In this document: positions 24,844-34,244 of the stretch, piece by piece
Numbering within the stretch: the first letter of the stretch is position 1
Layout of the letters: each line of letters begins with the position of its first letter
DNA from: Phyllobacterium sp. T1293
Lineage (GTDB): Bacteria; Pseudomonadota; Alphaproteobacteria; Rhizobiales; Rhizobiaceae
Length of the DNA: 64,000 nucleotides
Direction: 5' to 3'
Assembly: GCF_020731415.2 (NCBI RefSeq)
Contig: NZ_CP088273.1
Coordinates: forward strand, 501,001 to 565,000
Program-made: the position numbers and the translations under genes
The notes under the pieces: model-generated
Told to the model about the DNA's origin: nothing
Database searches by the model: none
The model's input: only the letters and a program-made list of their open reading frames with translations

Positions 24844-26649
24844 ATGACCGCAGACAAGCAGGATAGTGACAACCACACATCGCAACGACGGGAGATGACC
24901 GGGGCCGAAATGGTCATTCAGGCACTCATCGATCAGGGCGTGACGGATATTTTCGGTTATCCGGGTGGTGCGGTCCTTCCCATTTATGACGAACTGCACC
25001 AGCAGGACAAAATCAACCACGTTCTGGTTCGCCACGAGCAGGGCGCGGGCCATGCGGCTGAAGGCTATGCCCGTTCGACCGGCAAGGTCGGCGTTATGTT
25101 GGTCACATCAGGCCCCGGCGCCACCAATGCGGTGACGCCGTTGCAGGATGCACTGATGGACTCGATCCCGCTGGTCTGCATCAGCGGTCAGGTTCCAACC
25201 ACCCTCATCGGTTCGGATGCGTTTCAGGAATGCGACACAATCGGCATCACGCGCCCCTGCACCAAGCACAACTGGCTGGTGAAGGATGTCAATGATCTGG
25301 CGCGTGTTCTGCATGAAGCCTTCCACGTTGCGCGCACGGGCCGTCCGGGTCCGGTTCTCGTTGATGTTCCCAAGGATGTCCAATTTGCCACCGGCTTCTA
25401 TACACCGCCGGAAACATCGCCGCGCACCAGCTATCGTCCGAAAGTCGAGGGCGATATCGAGGCGATCAAGCAGGCTGTCGCATTGATGGCAACCGCCAAG
25501 CGCCCGGTCATCTATTCCGGCGGCGGTGTTATCAATTCCGGCCCGCAGGCCAGCCAGTTGCTGCGTGAACTGGTTGAATTGACCAATTTCCCGATTACCT
25601 CAACCCTGATGGGCCTTGGTGCTTATCCGGCATCCGGCAAGAACTGGTTGGGCATGCTGGGTATGCACGGCACCTATGAAGCCAATATGACCATGCATGA
25701 TTGCGATGTCATGGTCTGCATCGGCGCGCGTTTCGATGACCGTATCACCGGTCGTCTCAACGGCTTCTCGCCCAATTCAAAGAAAATTCACATCGATATT
25801 GATCCGTCCTCGATCAACAAGGCGGTTCGCGTTGATGTGCCCGTTATCGGTGATGTTGGCCGGGTTCTTGAAGATATGGTTCGCCTGTGGCGTGCCTCGT
25901 CGGAACGCCCTGACAAGAAGGCGATGGGTGAATGGTGGTCGCAGATCGATAAATGGCGCGGGCGCAAATCACTGTCCTATACCCACAACAAGGACGTGAT
26001 CATGCCGCAATATGCGTTGGAGCGGCTCTATGAGCTGACCAAGGATCGCGACACCTTCATCACCACGGAAGTTGGCCAGCACCAGATGTGGGCGGCGCAG
26101 TTTTATGGCTTTGAAAAACCGAACCGCTGGATGACGTCGGGTGGTCTCGGCACCATGGGTTACGGTCTGCCGGCGGCATTGGGTGTGCAGATTGCCCATC
26201 CGAATTCGCTGGTTATCGATATTGCCGGTGATGCTTCGGTGCAGATGACCATGCAGGAGATGAGCGCGGCGGTGCAATATGAAGCGCCGATCAAGATTTT
26301 CATCCTGAACAACCAGTATATGGGCATGGTCCGCCAGTGGCAGCAATTGCTGCATGGCAACCGCCTGTCGCATTCCTATACGGAAGCTCTGCCGGATTTC
26401 GTAAAATTGGCGGAAGCCTATGGCGGCCATGGCATTCGCTGCGAAAAACCTGATCAGCTGGATGATGCCATTCAGGAAATGATTGATGTCAAAAAGCCTG
26501 TTCTGTTCGATTGCCGCGTGGCCAATCTGGCAAACTGCTTCCCGATGATTCCATCCGGCAAGGCACATAATGAGATGCTTCTGCCCGATGAAGCCACCGA
26601 TGAAGCCGTTGCCAATGCTATCGATGCCAAAGGTCGGCAGCTCGTTTAA
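24844..26649 (+). CDS. ilvI: Acetolactate synthase large subunit
   Basis: A 601-residue TPP-dependent acetohydroxyacid synthase, first common step of Val/Leu/Ile synthesis. It has the N-terminal TPP domain with FGYPGGAVLPIYDEL and catalytic Glu in RHEQGAGHAAEGYAR, a central FAD/pyruvate-oxidase-like domain (about 220-350), and the C-terminal TPP/Mg site GDASVQMTMQEMS...NNQYMGMVRQW. ATG 24844 follows GGAAGAG; the frame extends upstream through the attenuator, which is noncoding in this frame. ilvH follows after 21 bases. ilvI or ilvB naming is equally used; the pairing with a 190-residue small subunit is clear. Confidence 0.95.
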   Translation: MTADKQDSDNHTSQRREMTGAEMVIQALIDQGVTDIFGYPGGAVLPIYDELHQQDKINHVLVRHEQGAGHAAEGYARSTGKVGVMLVTSGPGATNAVTPLQDALMDSIPLVCISGQVPTTLIGSDAFQECDTIGITRPCTKHNWLVKDVNDLARVLHEAFHVARTGRPGPVLVDVPKDVQFATGFYTPPETSPRTSYRPKVEGDIEAIKQAVALMATAKRPVIYSGGGVINSGPQASQLLRELVELTNFPITSTLMGLGAYPASGKNWLGMLGMHGTYEANMTMHDCDVMVCIGARFDDRITGRLNGFSPNSKKIHIDIDPSSINKAVRVDVPVIGDVGRVLEDMVRLWRASSERPDKKAMGEWWSQIDKWRGRKSLSYTHNKDVIMPQYALERLYELTKDRDTFITTEVGQHQMWAAQFYGFEKPNRWMTSGGLGTMGYGLPAALGVQIAHPNSLVIDIAGDASVQMTMQEMSAAVQYEAPIKIFILNNQYMGMVRQWQQLLHGNRLSHSYTEALPDFVKLAEAYGGHGIRCEKPDQLDDAIQEMIDVKKPVLFDCRVANLANCFPMIPSGKAHNEMLLPDEATDEAVANAIDAKGRQLV

Positions 26650-26670
26650 GAAACCGGAGAGAAGAACCAA

Positions 26671-27243
26671 ATGAACGCTCAAAATCTAGCCTCCGGCTCG
26701 GCATATTTCATTGCCAAGGAGACAGAACTACCGATCACCACCGTGCTATCGGTTCTCGTTGACAATGAACCGGGTGTGCTTGCCCGGGTGATCGGCCTGT
26801 TTTCCGGGCGTGGCTATAACATTGAAAGCCTCACCGTTTCGGAAACCGAGCATGAGCAGCATCTGTCACGCATCACCATCGTGACGCGCGGCACGCCGCA
26901 CGTGCTTGATCAGATCCGCCACCAGCTGGAACGCATCGTTCCGGTTCACCGGGTGGTTGATCTTTCTGTGCGTGCCGATGAGCTTGGCAATGACAAGCCG
27001 ATCCAGCGCGAATTGGCGCTGGTCAAGGTCGCGGGTCTTGGTGAAAACCGCAACGAGGCGCTGCGCCTTGCCGATGCATTCCATGCCAAGGTGGCCGATG
27101 CCACGACGGAACATTTCATCTTCGAAATAACAGGCAAGGGTTCAAAGCTCGACCAGTTCATCGCCATCATGAAGCCGCTTGGCCTCGTGGAGATTTGCCG
27201 GACCGGTGTCGCCGCCATGAACCGCGGCCCGCAGGGCATGTAA
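26671..27243 (+). CDS. ilvH: Acetolactate synthase small (regulatory) subunit
   Basis: A 190-residue regulatory subunit. The N-terminal ACT domain begins at TTVLSVLVDNEPGVLARVIG with the RGYNIESLTV motif, the valine-binding part of the family; the C-terminal domain starts about residue 100 (IQRELALVKV). It binds IlvI and confers feedback inhibition by valine. It is the last gene of the attenuated ilvIH operon. Confidence 0.95.
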   Translation: MNAQNLASGSAYFIAKETELPITTVLSVLVDNEPGVLARVIGLFSGRGYNIESLTVSETEHEQHLSRITIVTRGTPHVLDQIRHQLERIVPVHRVVDLSVRADELGNDKPIQRELALVKVAGLGENRNEALRLADAFHAKVADATTEHFIFEITGKGSKLDQFIAIMKPLGLVEICRTGVAAMNRGPQGM

Positions 27244-27255
27244 GTTTCAGCCATC

Positions 27256-27295
27256 AATCTTGTCAGGGATACGCAATTGTCTCCCTGACAAGATT
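27256..27295 (+). other. 14-bp inverted repeat after ilvH
   Basis: AATCTTGTCAGGGA (27256-27269) and its exact complement (27282-27295) flank a 12-base loop, 13 bases after the ilvH stop. It is a very stable hairpin without a T-run; it could protect or end the ilvIH mRNA. Confidence 0.55.
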
Positions 27296-27355
27296 GCGAT
27301 TGAGCCGCACCTGCCAGACGCCTAAGTCTTCTCCACCCATCAGGTCTGGTTTGTC

Positions 27356-27949
27356 ATGTCGCTTGAAATCTTTTTCACATTGCTGGTCTTTGCCTTTGTT
27401 ACGTCGATTACACCGGGCCCGAACAATCTGATGTTGCTGGCCTCCGGTGTGAATTTCGGCTTCAAGCGCACCATTCCGCACATGTTTGGCATTGGCAGCG
27501 GCTTTTTCACGCTGCTGATCGGCGTCGGGCTAGGCCTTGGCGCGCTGATCCAGACTATTCCGCTTGTCTATACGATCCTGAAATTCGCCGGTGGCGCTTA
27601 CCTTGTCTATCTCGCCTACAAGATCGCCACATCCCGTTCGCTGGGCGCTGTGGATGGCAAGGCACGGCCGATGACATTCATGGAGGCGGCGGCGTTCCAG
27701 TGGATCAATCCCAAGGCATGGGTGATGGCGGTAACAGCCATGGCCACCTATACCGCGCCGCAAACCTACTACCTTACGGTTCTGATCGTCGGCATCGCCT
27801 TTGCGGTGGTGAATATCCCGTCAGTGTCGAGCTGGGCCATATTTGGCCAGTTCATGCGCGGCTGGTTGTCTGATCCCGTGCGATTGAAATGGTTCAATAT
27901 TTCAATGGCTGCGTTGCTCGTTGCCAGCCTCTGGCCGATGCTGAAATAG
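27356..27949 (+). CDS. LysE/RhtB-family amino acid exporter
   Basis: A 197-residue membrane protein with six predicted helices. The family signature is at the start: TSITPGPNNLMLLASGVNFG, then FKRTIPHMFGIGSGF and later AAAFQWINPKAWVMA. LysE-type proteins export amino acids or related compounds. Position next to ilvIH suggests, but does not prove, a branched-chain or related substrate. It converges on the DUF2269 gene 4 bases away. Confidence 0.88.
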   Translation: MSLEIFFTLLVFAFVTSITPGPNNLMLLASGVNFGFKRTIPHMFGIGSGFFTLLIGVGLGLGALIQTIPLVYTILKFAGGAYLVYLAYKIATSRSLGAVDGKARPMTFMEAAAFQWINPKAWVMAVTAMATYTAPQTYYLTVLIVGIAFAVVNIPSVSSWAIFGQFMRGWLSDPVRLKWFNISMAALLVASLWPMLK

Positions 27950-27953
27950 AGCT

Positions 27954-28430
27954 TTACCAGCTGAGATCAGGTTTGGTGAGCATCAGCCAGAAAATGGCAA
28001 TGACTGCGGCAAATGCGGGAAACCCGCAAACAAACCAGATGTTGTAGAGCTTATAGTAGCGGGTGGGCAGTTCAGTCCCGCTTGCCACTGCTTCCGTGGC
28101 GATGTCGCGCAACTGAATCTGTATCCAGACCACCGGCAGCCAGAAAAGACCGATAAGGACATAGAGGCCCAGTGACAAGGCAATCCACGGTGTGTCCAGT
28201 GGCCATCCAATGGATTTTGCCAGAAGATAACCGCTGATCGGTTGTAGAATGACCGCCGAGGCTGTGAAAACCGTATCGGCGAGAACGACAATGCTCGCAA
28301 CATGGCTGATAATTGCCGCATTGCGCGTCCTGTGCGCCATGACCATGAAGAATGCGATGCCTGAGCCGGTGCCGAATAGAACAGTTGCGCCGATGACATG
28401 GATGAGACGGAGAATATCCTGATACAGCAT
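27954..28430 (-). CDS. DUF2269 family membrane protein
   Basis: A 158-residue integral membrane protein with four or five helices: His-containing first helix (LRLIHVIGATVLFGTGSGIAF), a middle AVILQPISGYLLAK and a last GFPAFAAVIAIFWLML. This is the DUF2269 pattern, where the histidine and arginine positions recall haem or copper membrane proteins, but no activity is established. It starts 3 bases after the upstream SDR gene ends, so the two form an operon. Confidence 0.82.
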   Translation of the reverse strand: MLYQDILRLIHVIGATVLFGTGSGIAFFMVMAHRTRNAAIISHVASIVVLADTVFTASAVILQPISGYLLAKSIGWPLDTPWIALSLGLYVLIGLFWLPVVWIQIQLRDIATEAVASGTELPTRYYKLYNIWFVCGFPAFAAVIAIFWLMLTKPDLSW

Positions 28431-28433
28431 TTT

Positions 28434-29732
28434 CTAGCGCTCGTTGAATATGGCGAGGCAGGCCAGAGTGAGAACCATTGAAGGGATCACTTTTACATAA
28501 GGTCCGAGAGGATCAAGCCAGAGAATAGGGGCGAGCAGCGTTCCCGCCAGAAGATAGGCAGCACTAAGAAGCAACATTCCCAGCATGGCCTTGATAGCGT
28601 GTCGCCTGAACAGAATGAATACGCCAAGAAAGATGTCGGCAAGACTGGTGATCACCGTGAGCAATTCGGCGCCCAAAGGGCCGAAGCCGGGCACAAGATT
28701 GCCTGCCGCCGCCGCAAAACTCCACAAACTCAGTACACCGGACGTTATCCAGAAAAGGGAGAGGGTGAGGATGATCAATGGTTTCAGCAGGTAAAGCCGC
28801 GCAAACCAGAGGTCCTGTGCGCCGGCGGTATGTCTGGACAACGTTTCCGTCAGTGTGAGGAGTTCTGGTCGTGCAGCCGAAGCCCCAGCTTTTTCGATGT
28901 CACCGGAGACGACACCGTCCATCATGATTGCTATAGCAGTCGAGCGCAGGGGAGAGCGCCAGCCGAGGTGGCCAGCGAGGTCAGCGGCAAGGGCCATCAG
29001 GTTTGCCGCTATTTCTGGCAGGCGCAGAACAGGAGCGGGCTTCAGCCCCAGCCACGCCCGATGTGCCGCCACCACCTCAGCCAAGGTATGGGGCTCGGGT
29101 GCAACAAGCGCAAAATCTGAACCCGGCGTGATCTTTCCTTCGATACTGGCGAGGACGGTTTCGCTTACATCATCCAAAGCAACAAATTCCACCGGATGGT
29201 CATGAAATATCAGAGGCGTGAAGCAGGGAAACGAAGCCAGAGCCCGGATAAGGGCTGAACCGCCATTTGCATTACGGCCAATGACGAGAGCAGGCCGTAA
29301 GATCACATATGGTAGAGTTGATTGTTTGAGAGCGGTGTCGGCAAAACGCTTGGTGGCAATGAATGGCAGGTGCGCGCCACTTTTTTCGGTTTCTGCGGAA
29401 ATCTGCACGATGAGTTTGATGGAAACCCGCTGAGCCGCCTGATAGAGCGCGAGCATGGCACTTTGCTGGACGGCTGTCACATCGTCCCGGGCACTGTTTT
29501 GCAGAGCACCCGCACAATTGACGATAGAATCCATCCCGCTGATCACGGCAAGCCACGCATCCGATTGCAGTAGTTTGCCGATATCAACAGATTGCCATTC
29601 GATTTCCGGCAGGCGTTGGCGCGCCTCCTCGATGCTTCGCCCGATGCCGGTAACAGAATGGCCGTTCATGGCCAGCTTTTGGCACACGGCCTGTCCGATG
29701 AAACCATTACCGCCAAGTACAAGTATTTTCAT
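28434..29732 (-). CDS. SDR oxidoreductase fused to DoxX-like membrane domain
   Basis: A 432-residue two-part protein. Residues 1-300 are an NAD(P)-binding Rossmann domain of the atypical/extended SDR class (GGNGFIGQAV near residue 7; VNCAGALQN; YVILRPALVIG). Residues about 305-432 form four membrane helices like DoxX-type proteins (LYLLKPLIILTLSLFWITSG...). Such fusions are found in alphaproteobacteria; the substrate is unknown, perhaps a membrane quinone or lipid. It precedes the DUF2269 gene by 3 bp and is divergent from the nitrile hydratase operon. Confidence 0.82.
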   Translation of the reverse strand: MKILVLGGNGFIGQAVCQKLAMNGHSVTGIGRSIEEARQRLPEIEWQSVDIGKLLQSDAWLAVISGMDSIVNCAGALQNSARDDVTAVQQSAMLALYQAAQRVSIKLIVQISAETEKSGAHLPFIATKRFADTALKQSTLPYVILRPALVIGRNANGGSALIRALASFPCFTPLIFHDHPVEFVALDDVSETVLASIEGKITPGSDFALVAPEPHTLAEVVAAHRAWLGLKPAPVLRLPEIAANLMALAADLAGHLGWRSPLRSTAIAIMMDGVVSGDIEKAGASAARPELLTLTETLSRHTAGAQDLWFARLYLLKPLIILTLSLFWITSGVLSLWSFAAAAGNLVPGFGPLGAELLTVITSLADIFLGVFILFRRHAIKAMLGMLLLSAAYLLAGTLLAPILWLDPLGPYVKVIPSMVLTLACLAIFNER

Positions 29733-29811
29733 GAAGCTATCCCGGATACCGGCGCAAATTAAGCCTGCCGATCTGCTTGATGAGTGAGCGCGGCGGCATT
29801 AGAGTTAACTC

Positions 29812-30432
29812 ATGCCACACCATCACGATGATCACCACCACGATAATGAACTTGATCCCATGGCTGCGCGGGTGCGGGCATTGGAGACAATCCTCACCGA
29901 AAAAGGGCTCGTTGATCCCAAGGCTATCGATGCCATTGTCGAGACCTATGAGACCAAGGTCGGGCCGCGTAACGGCGCGCGTGTGGTGGCGAAGGCGTGG
30001 GTTGATCCTGAGTTCAATGACTGGTTGAAGCGTGATGCAACTGCAGCTATTGGATCGCTTAGTTATACGGGCCGTCAGGGCGAACATATGCAGGCAGTGT
30101 TCAACACGGACGAAACCCACAACCTTGTCGTGTGTACGCTCTGTTCCTGCTATCCGTGGTCGGTGCTGGGCCTGCCGCCTGTCTGGTATAAATCGCCGCC
30201 TTACCGGTCACGCGCCGTTATCGATCCGCGCGGTGTATTGGCAGAATTTGATCTGGTTTTGCCAGAGGCGACCAGTATTCGGGTGTGGGATTCGACTGCC
30301 GAACTGCGCTATCTGGTGATACCGCTTCGCCCCGAAGGCACGGAAGGCTGGAGCGAAGAGCAGTTGGCCGAACTGGTGACGCGCGATTCGATGATCGGTA
30401 CCGGTTTGGCGCGTGTTCCGGAGGTTGCATGA
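29812..30432 (+). CDS. nthA: Nitrile hydratase alpha subunit, cobalt type
   Basis: A 206-residue alpha subunit of nitrile hydratase, which hydrates nitriles to amides. The metal-binding claw [10 protein letters not shown] holds Cys108, Cys111, Ser112 and Cys113; Thr at 109 (rather than Ser) marks the non-corrin cobalt type. The N-terminus [13 protein letters not shown] carries six His in nine residues and may gather metal. No good ribosome site precedes ATG 29812, but no better start exists. It overlaps nthB by 4 bases. Confidence 0.95.
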   Translation: MPHHHDDHHHDNELDPMAARVRALETILTEKGLVDPKAIDAIVETYETKVGPRNGARVVAKAWVDPEFNDWLKRDATAAIGSLSYTGRQGEHMQAVFNTDETHNLVVCTLCSCYPWSVLGLPPVWYKSPPYRSRAVIDPRGVLAEFDLVLPEATSIRVWDSTAELRYLVIPLRPEGTEGWSEEQLAELVTRDSMIGTGLARVPEVA

Positions 30433-31088
30433 ACGGACCACAGGATCTTGGCGGGCAGATGGGCTTTGGTCCGGTCAATCCGGAGAGGGATGAGCCGTAT
30501 TTCCATGCCGCATGGGAAAAGCGGGCTCTTGGTCTGACACTGGCCGCCGGAGCCATGGGCCATTGGAACATTGATGAGAGCCGTCACGCGCGGGAAAGCC
30601 TGCATCCGGCGGATTACTATTCATCCAGCTATTATGAAATCTGGACAAAGGCGCTGGAAATATTGCTCAAGCGCCACGGATTTGTAACCGATGCTGAATT
30701 GAAGGACGGGCATTCGCTCGGCAAGGGTACTGAGCCCAAGCGCACGCTGAAAGCTGAAAATGTAGCGGCTGTTCTGGCAAAGGGTGGTCCCTGTAATCGA
30801 CTGGTTGAGGCAGCGCCACGCTTTCAGGCCGGGGACCGTGTGAAGACGCGCAATTTCAATCCCGAAACACATACCCGACTGCCGCGCTATGCCCGCGGGA
30901 AAATCGGTATTGTGGAGGCAGTGCGGGGCGGTTTTGTTTTTCCTGACAGCAATGCCCATGGTGAGGGCGAGAACCCGCAATATGTCTATACGGTCGTGTT
31001 CAAGGCGGCCGAGATCTGGGGCGAGGACGCCGATCCGACGCTGACCGTCAGCATTGATGCCTGGGAGAGCTATTTTGAGCTTGCGTGA
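30429..31088 (+). CDS. nthB: Nitrile hydratase beta subunit
   Basis: A 219-residue beta subunit. [16 protein letters not shown] is the typical N-terminus; the SH3-like C-terminal domain (about 125-219) has [33 protein letters not shown] and the ending DAWESYFE. It forms the alpha-beta catalytic unit with NthA. ATG 30429 overlaps the nthA stop (ATGA); its own end overlaps the accessory gene by 14 bases. Confidence 0.95.
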   Translation: MNGPQDLGGQMGFGPVNPERDEPYFHAAWEKRALGLTLAAGAMGHWNIDESRHARESLHPADYYSSSYYEIWTKALEILLKRHGFVTDAELKDGHSLGKGTEPKRTLKAENVAAVLAKGGPCNRLVEAAPRFQAGDRVKTRNFNPETHTRLPRYARGKIGIVEAVRGGFVFPDSNAHGEGENPQYVYTVVFKAAEIWGEDADPTLTVSIDAWESYFELA

Positions 31089-31437
31089 TCTGATTGCGCA
31101 TTCGCAGGGTTTGGGCGACGGGATCGATGCGCCTGTTTTTGCCGAACCGTGGCAGGCAGAAGCCTTTGCCATGGTGCTCGCATTGCATGAGCAAGGCTTG
31201 TTCGGCTGGGATGAATGGGCGCAGGCGCTATCGGCAGAATTGAAGCGTCCGGGCGCGCTCGATGATGGCAGTGATTATTATCATTGCTGGGTTGCCGCGC
31301 TGGAATCGCTGATCGCTGCAAAAAACGTGACAAATTCCAATGATATTGATCATTTGGCTGCTGCGTGGCAGCGTGCTGCCCATGCTACCCCGCATGGCCA
31401 GCCGATCCGGCTGGAAAACGATCCGGAAAGGTCTTGA
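31075..31437 (+). CDS. Nitrile hydratase accessory protein (activator)
   Basis: A 120-residue protein of the nitrile hydratase activator family: FAEPWQAEAFAMVLALHEQGLFGWDEWAQAL and YYHCWVAALESLI, related to the N-terminal half of the beta subunit. In cobalt enzymes this protein inserts cobalt and assists Cys oxidation by subunit exchange. TTG 31075 (giving [10 protein letters not shown]) is preferred, preceded by GGGAGA; an ATG further up would overlap nthB much more. Third gene of the nth operon. Confidence 0.88.
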   Translation: MSLRDLIAHSQGLGDGIDAPVFAEPWQAEAFAMVLALHEQGLFGWDEWAQALSAELKRPGALDDGSDYYHCWVAALESLIAAKNVTNSNDIDHLAAAWQRAAHATPHGQPIRLENDPERS

Positions 31438-31438
31438 G

Positions 31439-31885
31439 ATGCATGGAACTTCGACAGTTCGCCGTGCAGCGATTGTGTTGATGCTATTTGCGATTGGCAA
31501 TTATGCCGCGCCGGTGCGCGCGCAGGATGCTTCCTGGCCGGTGACATCGGAAGAGGACCTGCGCAAGGTCATCACAGGAGCAACCATCACTGGTGAAGTC
31601 AAAGCGCAGCCGCCATTCAATTTTACCGAGTTTCTGGGACCCGACGGCAAATCGCGCGGCAAGTTGATCGAATGCTGCAAGCCGGACAAGGTTTTGACCA
31701 ACGGCATGTCCTATGCCGGTGAATGGACGCTGGAGAAAGACACGCTCTGCCTGCTTTATGAAGGCGAGGAGCAGAAGGTTTGCTGGTATCTGCAAGTGAA
31801 GGGCGACCAGTTCCGTATCCGGGACACGAAAACCGGGGCGTCCGGCGAGGGTAAAATCCGGCCCGGAAACGCGGATAATCTATAG
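31439..31885 (+). CDS. Hypothetical exported protein
   Basis: A 148-residue protein with an N-terminal signal (AAIVLMLFAIGNYAAPVRAQ, cleavage near residue 28). The mature part has CC at LIECCKPDK and two more Cys (TLCLL, KVCWYL) in a beta-rich stretch that looks like a lipocalin- or C-lobe-like small barrel. It begins one base after the accessory gene and so is likely in the nth transcript, but export makes a nitrile hydratase role doubtful. I do not recognise the family. Confidence 0.7.
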   Translation: MHGTSTVRRAAIVLMLFAIGNYAAPVRAQDASWPVTSEEDLRKVITGATITGEVKAQPPFNFTEFLGPDGKSRGKLIECCKPDKVLTNGMSYAGEWTLEKDTLCLLYEGEEQKVCWYLQVKGDQFRIRDTKTGASGEGKIRPGNADNL

Positions 31886-31946
31886 TATAAGACGCGTTTG
31901 TCCCATTTTCCTTGCCCTTTGAGGGCGAATCCTGTCAGTCAGGGCG

Positions 31947-33074
31947 ATGCAATTATCACCACAACAGGATGAGGCGCTTGGCGCTGTTTCCAAATGGCTG
32001 AAAGACGGGCGCAGCCCGATTTTTCGGCTTTTCGGCTATGCCGGTACAGGCAAGACGACGCTTGCCCGCTATTTTGCCGAACATATCGATGGCGACGTCC
32101 AGTTTGCCGCCTTCACCGGCAAGGCGGCACAGGTTCTGCGCTCGAAAGGCGCTTCCAATGCACGGACGCTGCATTCATTGATCTATCGCCCGCGCGGCGA
32201 AGAGGCAGTCGAGGATGAGACGACAGGTAAGACCAGTATTGCGCCGACCTTTTCGCTCAACCGGCAAAGCCCTGTCTCCAAGGCAAAACTTATTGTTGTC
32301 GATGAATGCTCCATGGTCGATGAGCAGCTTGGCCGCGACCTGATGAGTTTCGGCACGCCCATTCTGGTGCTGGGTGATCCCGGCCAGTTGCCGCCGATTT
32401 CAGGTGGCGGCTTCTTTACCGAGCATGAGCCGGATTTCCTGCTCAGTGAAATTCACCGGCAGGCGCGCGACAACCCGATCCTGCGTCTCGCGCTTGATGT
32501 GCGCGAGGGGCGCGAATTCGGCTATGGGGATTTCGGTGCGGCCAAGGTCATTTCCAAGAATGATGTGACGCAGGATCTGGTGCTCGGCGCTGATCAGGTT
32601 CTGGTTGGCACGAACCGCACACGCCGCCGCTATAATCAGCGTTTGCGCGAACTCAAGGGCTTTTCCGCATCGTTCCCGCAGGCGGGTGACAAGCTGGTTT
32701 GCCTGCGCAACGATCCGGCCAAGGGGCTGCTCAACGGCTCGCTGTGGAAGGTCATGACTTCATCGCGCGAAACGGTGAAGCCCGGCATCAATCTGCTGGT
32801 TGCGCCTGAGGATGAAGAACCGGGCCGGGGCGTTGCCAAGATCAAGCTGCTGAAAGCACAGTTTGAAGACCCTGATACCGAAATTCCGTGGCAAACCAAG
32901 AAGCGCTATGACGATTTCGACTATGGTTATGCGCTGACGACCCACAAGGCGCAGGGCTCGCAATGGAACGACGTGGTTCTGTTCGATGAAAGTTTTGCCT
33001 TCCGGGATACGCGTGATCGCTGGCTTTATACGGCCATCACCCGCGCGGCGGAACGGCTGACCATAGTGAGGTAG
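31947..33074 (+). CDS. RecD-like ATP-dependent DNA helicase
   Basis: A 375-residue single-polypeptide superfamily 1B helicase. Walker A is GYAGTGKTT (Lys36), Walker B VVDECSMVD, then LGDPGQLPPI (motif III), SEIHRQARDNPI and the C-terminal UvrD_C_2 motif YALTTHKAQGSQWNDV with YTAITRAAE. It is much shorter than true RecD2 (no N-terminal region) and matches the phage Dda/exonuclease V alpha-like group common in alphaproteobacteria. It probably unwinds DNA during repair; partner unknown. Confidence 0.88.
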   Translation: MQLSPQQDEALGAVSKWLKDGRSPIFRLFGYAGTGKTTLARYFAEHIDGDVQFAAFTGKAAQVLRSKGASNARTLHSLIYRPRGEEAVEDETTGKTSIAPTFSLNRQSPVSKAKLIVVDECSMVDEQLGRDLMSFGTPILVLGDPGQLPPISGGGFFTEHEPDFLLSEIHRQARDNPILRLALDVREGREFGYGDFGAAKVISKNDVTQDLVLGADQVLVGTNRTRRRYNQRLRELKGFSASFPQAGDKLVCLRNDPAKGLLNGSLWKVMTSSRETVKPGINLLVAPEDEEPGRGVAKIKLLKAQFEDPDTEIPWQTKKRYDDFDYGYALTTHKAQGSQWNDVVLFDESFAFRDTRDRWLYTAITRAAERLTIVR

Positions 33075-33094
33075 AGAGCTTGTCCGGGGGCGAA

Positions 33095-33496
33095 ATGAAT
33101 ATGCAGTGGATCGACCGGATCGAAGGCAGCCACCGGCAGGAGCTGTTTGCCCTTTATAAGAATGAATGGTGGACCAAGAACAGGCAATACGATGATGTCG
33201 TGCGGATGCTTGAGCATTGCGACATCATTATTGGCTGCTGTGTCGAGGGCAAGCTGATCGGCTTTGCCCGTGTCCTGACTGATTATGTTTACAAGGCGAT
33301 GATCTTCGACGTGATTGTTGATGCAAAATTCCGCGGGACGGGGTTGGGCCAAAAGATCATGGATCGCATCAAAGGCCATGAAAAGCTGAAATCCATGGCG
33401 AGCTTTGAGCTTTACTGCCCGGATCGCCTTATCCCGTTTTATGAAAAAATGGGTTTTGCAACGGGTACGTCCTCTCTGTTGCGCCATCAGCCATAG
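33095..33496 (+). CDS. GNAT-family N-acetyltransferase
   Basis: A 133-residue acetyltransferase. The acetyl-CoA loop is RGTGLGQKIMDRI, with the preceding strand MIFDVIVDAKF and the C-terminal FYEKMGFATGTS. ATG 33095 follows GGGGGCG; ATG 33101 is also possible. It lies 20 bases after the helicase gene and may be co-transcribed. Substrate unknown. Confidence 0.85.
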   Translation: MNMQWIDRIEGSHRQELFALYKNEWWTKNRQYDDVVRMLEHCDIIIGCCVEGKLIGFARVLTDYVYKAMIFDVIVDAKFRGTGLGQKIMDRIKGHEKLKSMASFELYCPDRLIPFYEKMGFATGTSSLLRHQP

Positions 33497-33545
33497 CTGG
33501 CCGCAGTTGCGTTCGCCGAAAGAGCATGTCTTTGTTTCCGGGTGA

Positions 33546-34244
33546 ATGGCCGGGAGACAGACGTCATTGAGCTTGGTGGCGGGAGAGAATTTTGCACATG
33601 CGCCTTTGCGGGAGGCAAGCACCGGCGGCGTCATTGTCTCCGCGCTGCTGCATCTTCTGCTGGTGCTCGCGCTGATTGCTCTGGCCAGACCGTTCCGTTT
33701 CGATGCGCCGATGGAAGAGGTTGTTGATCTTCAACTCGTACCGGCTCCACCTGCCGAGACAAAACCCGCCATTGCTGAAACGCCGCTCCAGCCATCAGCA
33801 CCACCGGTAGAGCCCCGTCAGGAAACAGCACCCACCCCTGCAGCGCCACAGCAGCCCGCCATGCAGAAGGCGACAACGATGTTGTCAGCGGGCGTTTTGG
33901 CCGATCCTCGCAGCAGACAGACACGCGAGGCGCTTCCAACACTGGAGCTTGGCACGCGGCTTGAGCAGATTTGCAATCTTGAAGCCATGGCGCAGGTGGC
34001 AAAGTGGGACAAGACCTATCGACCGGACCGGGTTGTCGCCTATGCCATGGCCAATACGAAGGTCAAATCTGGCGTCATCACTGCGACAGGTGCAGCGCTG
34101 CGCAGCGGAGGAAATTGGTACAATCTCACATTCAATTGCGGGATTTTGCCGGAAACGGAGCAGGTCCAGTCTTTTGAATTTGCGCTGGGAAAGCCCATTC
34201 CCCGTGAGGAATGGGCCGAGCATGGTCTTTCACCGGTTCATTGA
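33546..34244 (+). CDS. DUF930 domain protein
   Basis: A 232-residue protein. One membrane helix near the N-terminus (VIVSALLHLLLVLALIALA) leads into a Pro/Ala/Glu-rich linker (about 65-110), a TonB-like layout. The DUF930 domain follows (LELGTRLEQICNLEAMAQ, RPDRVVAYAMANTKVKSGVI, WYNLTFNCGI), with two Cys that could form a disulfide. Probably anchored in the inner membrane facing the periplasm. Its 3' end overlaps that of tenA on the other strand by 7 bp. Confidence 0.82.
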   Translation: MAGRQTSLSLVAGENFAHAPLREASTGGVIVSALLHLLLVLALIALARPFRFDAPMEEVVDLQLVPAPPAETKPAIAETPLQPSAPPVEPRQETAPTPAAPQQPAMQKATTMLSAGVLADPRSRQTREALPTLELGTRLEQICNLEAMAQVAKWDKTYRPDRVVAYAMANTKVKSGVITATGAALRSGGNWYNLTFNCGILPETEQVQSFEFALGKPIPREEWAEHGLSPVH

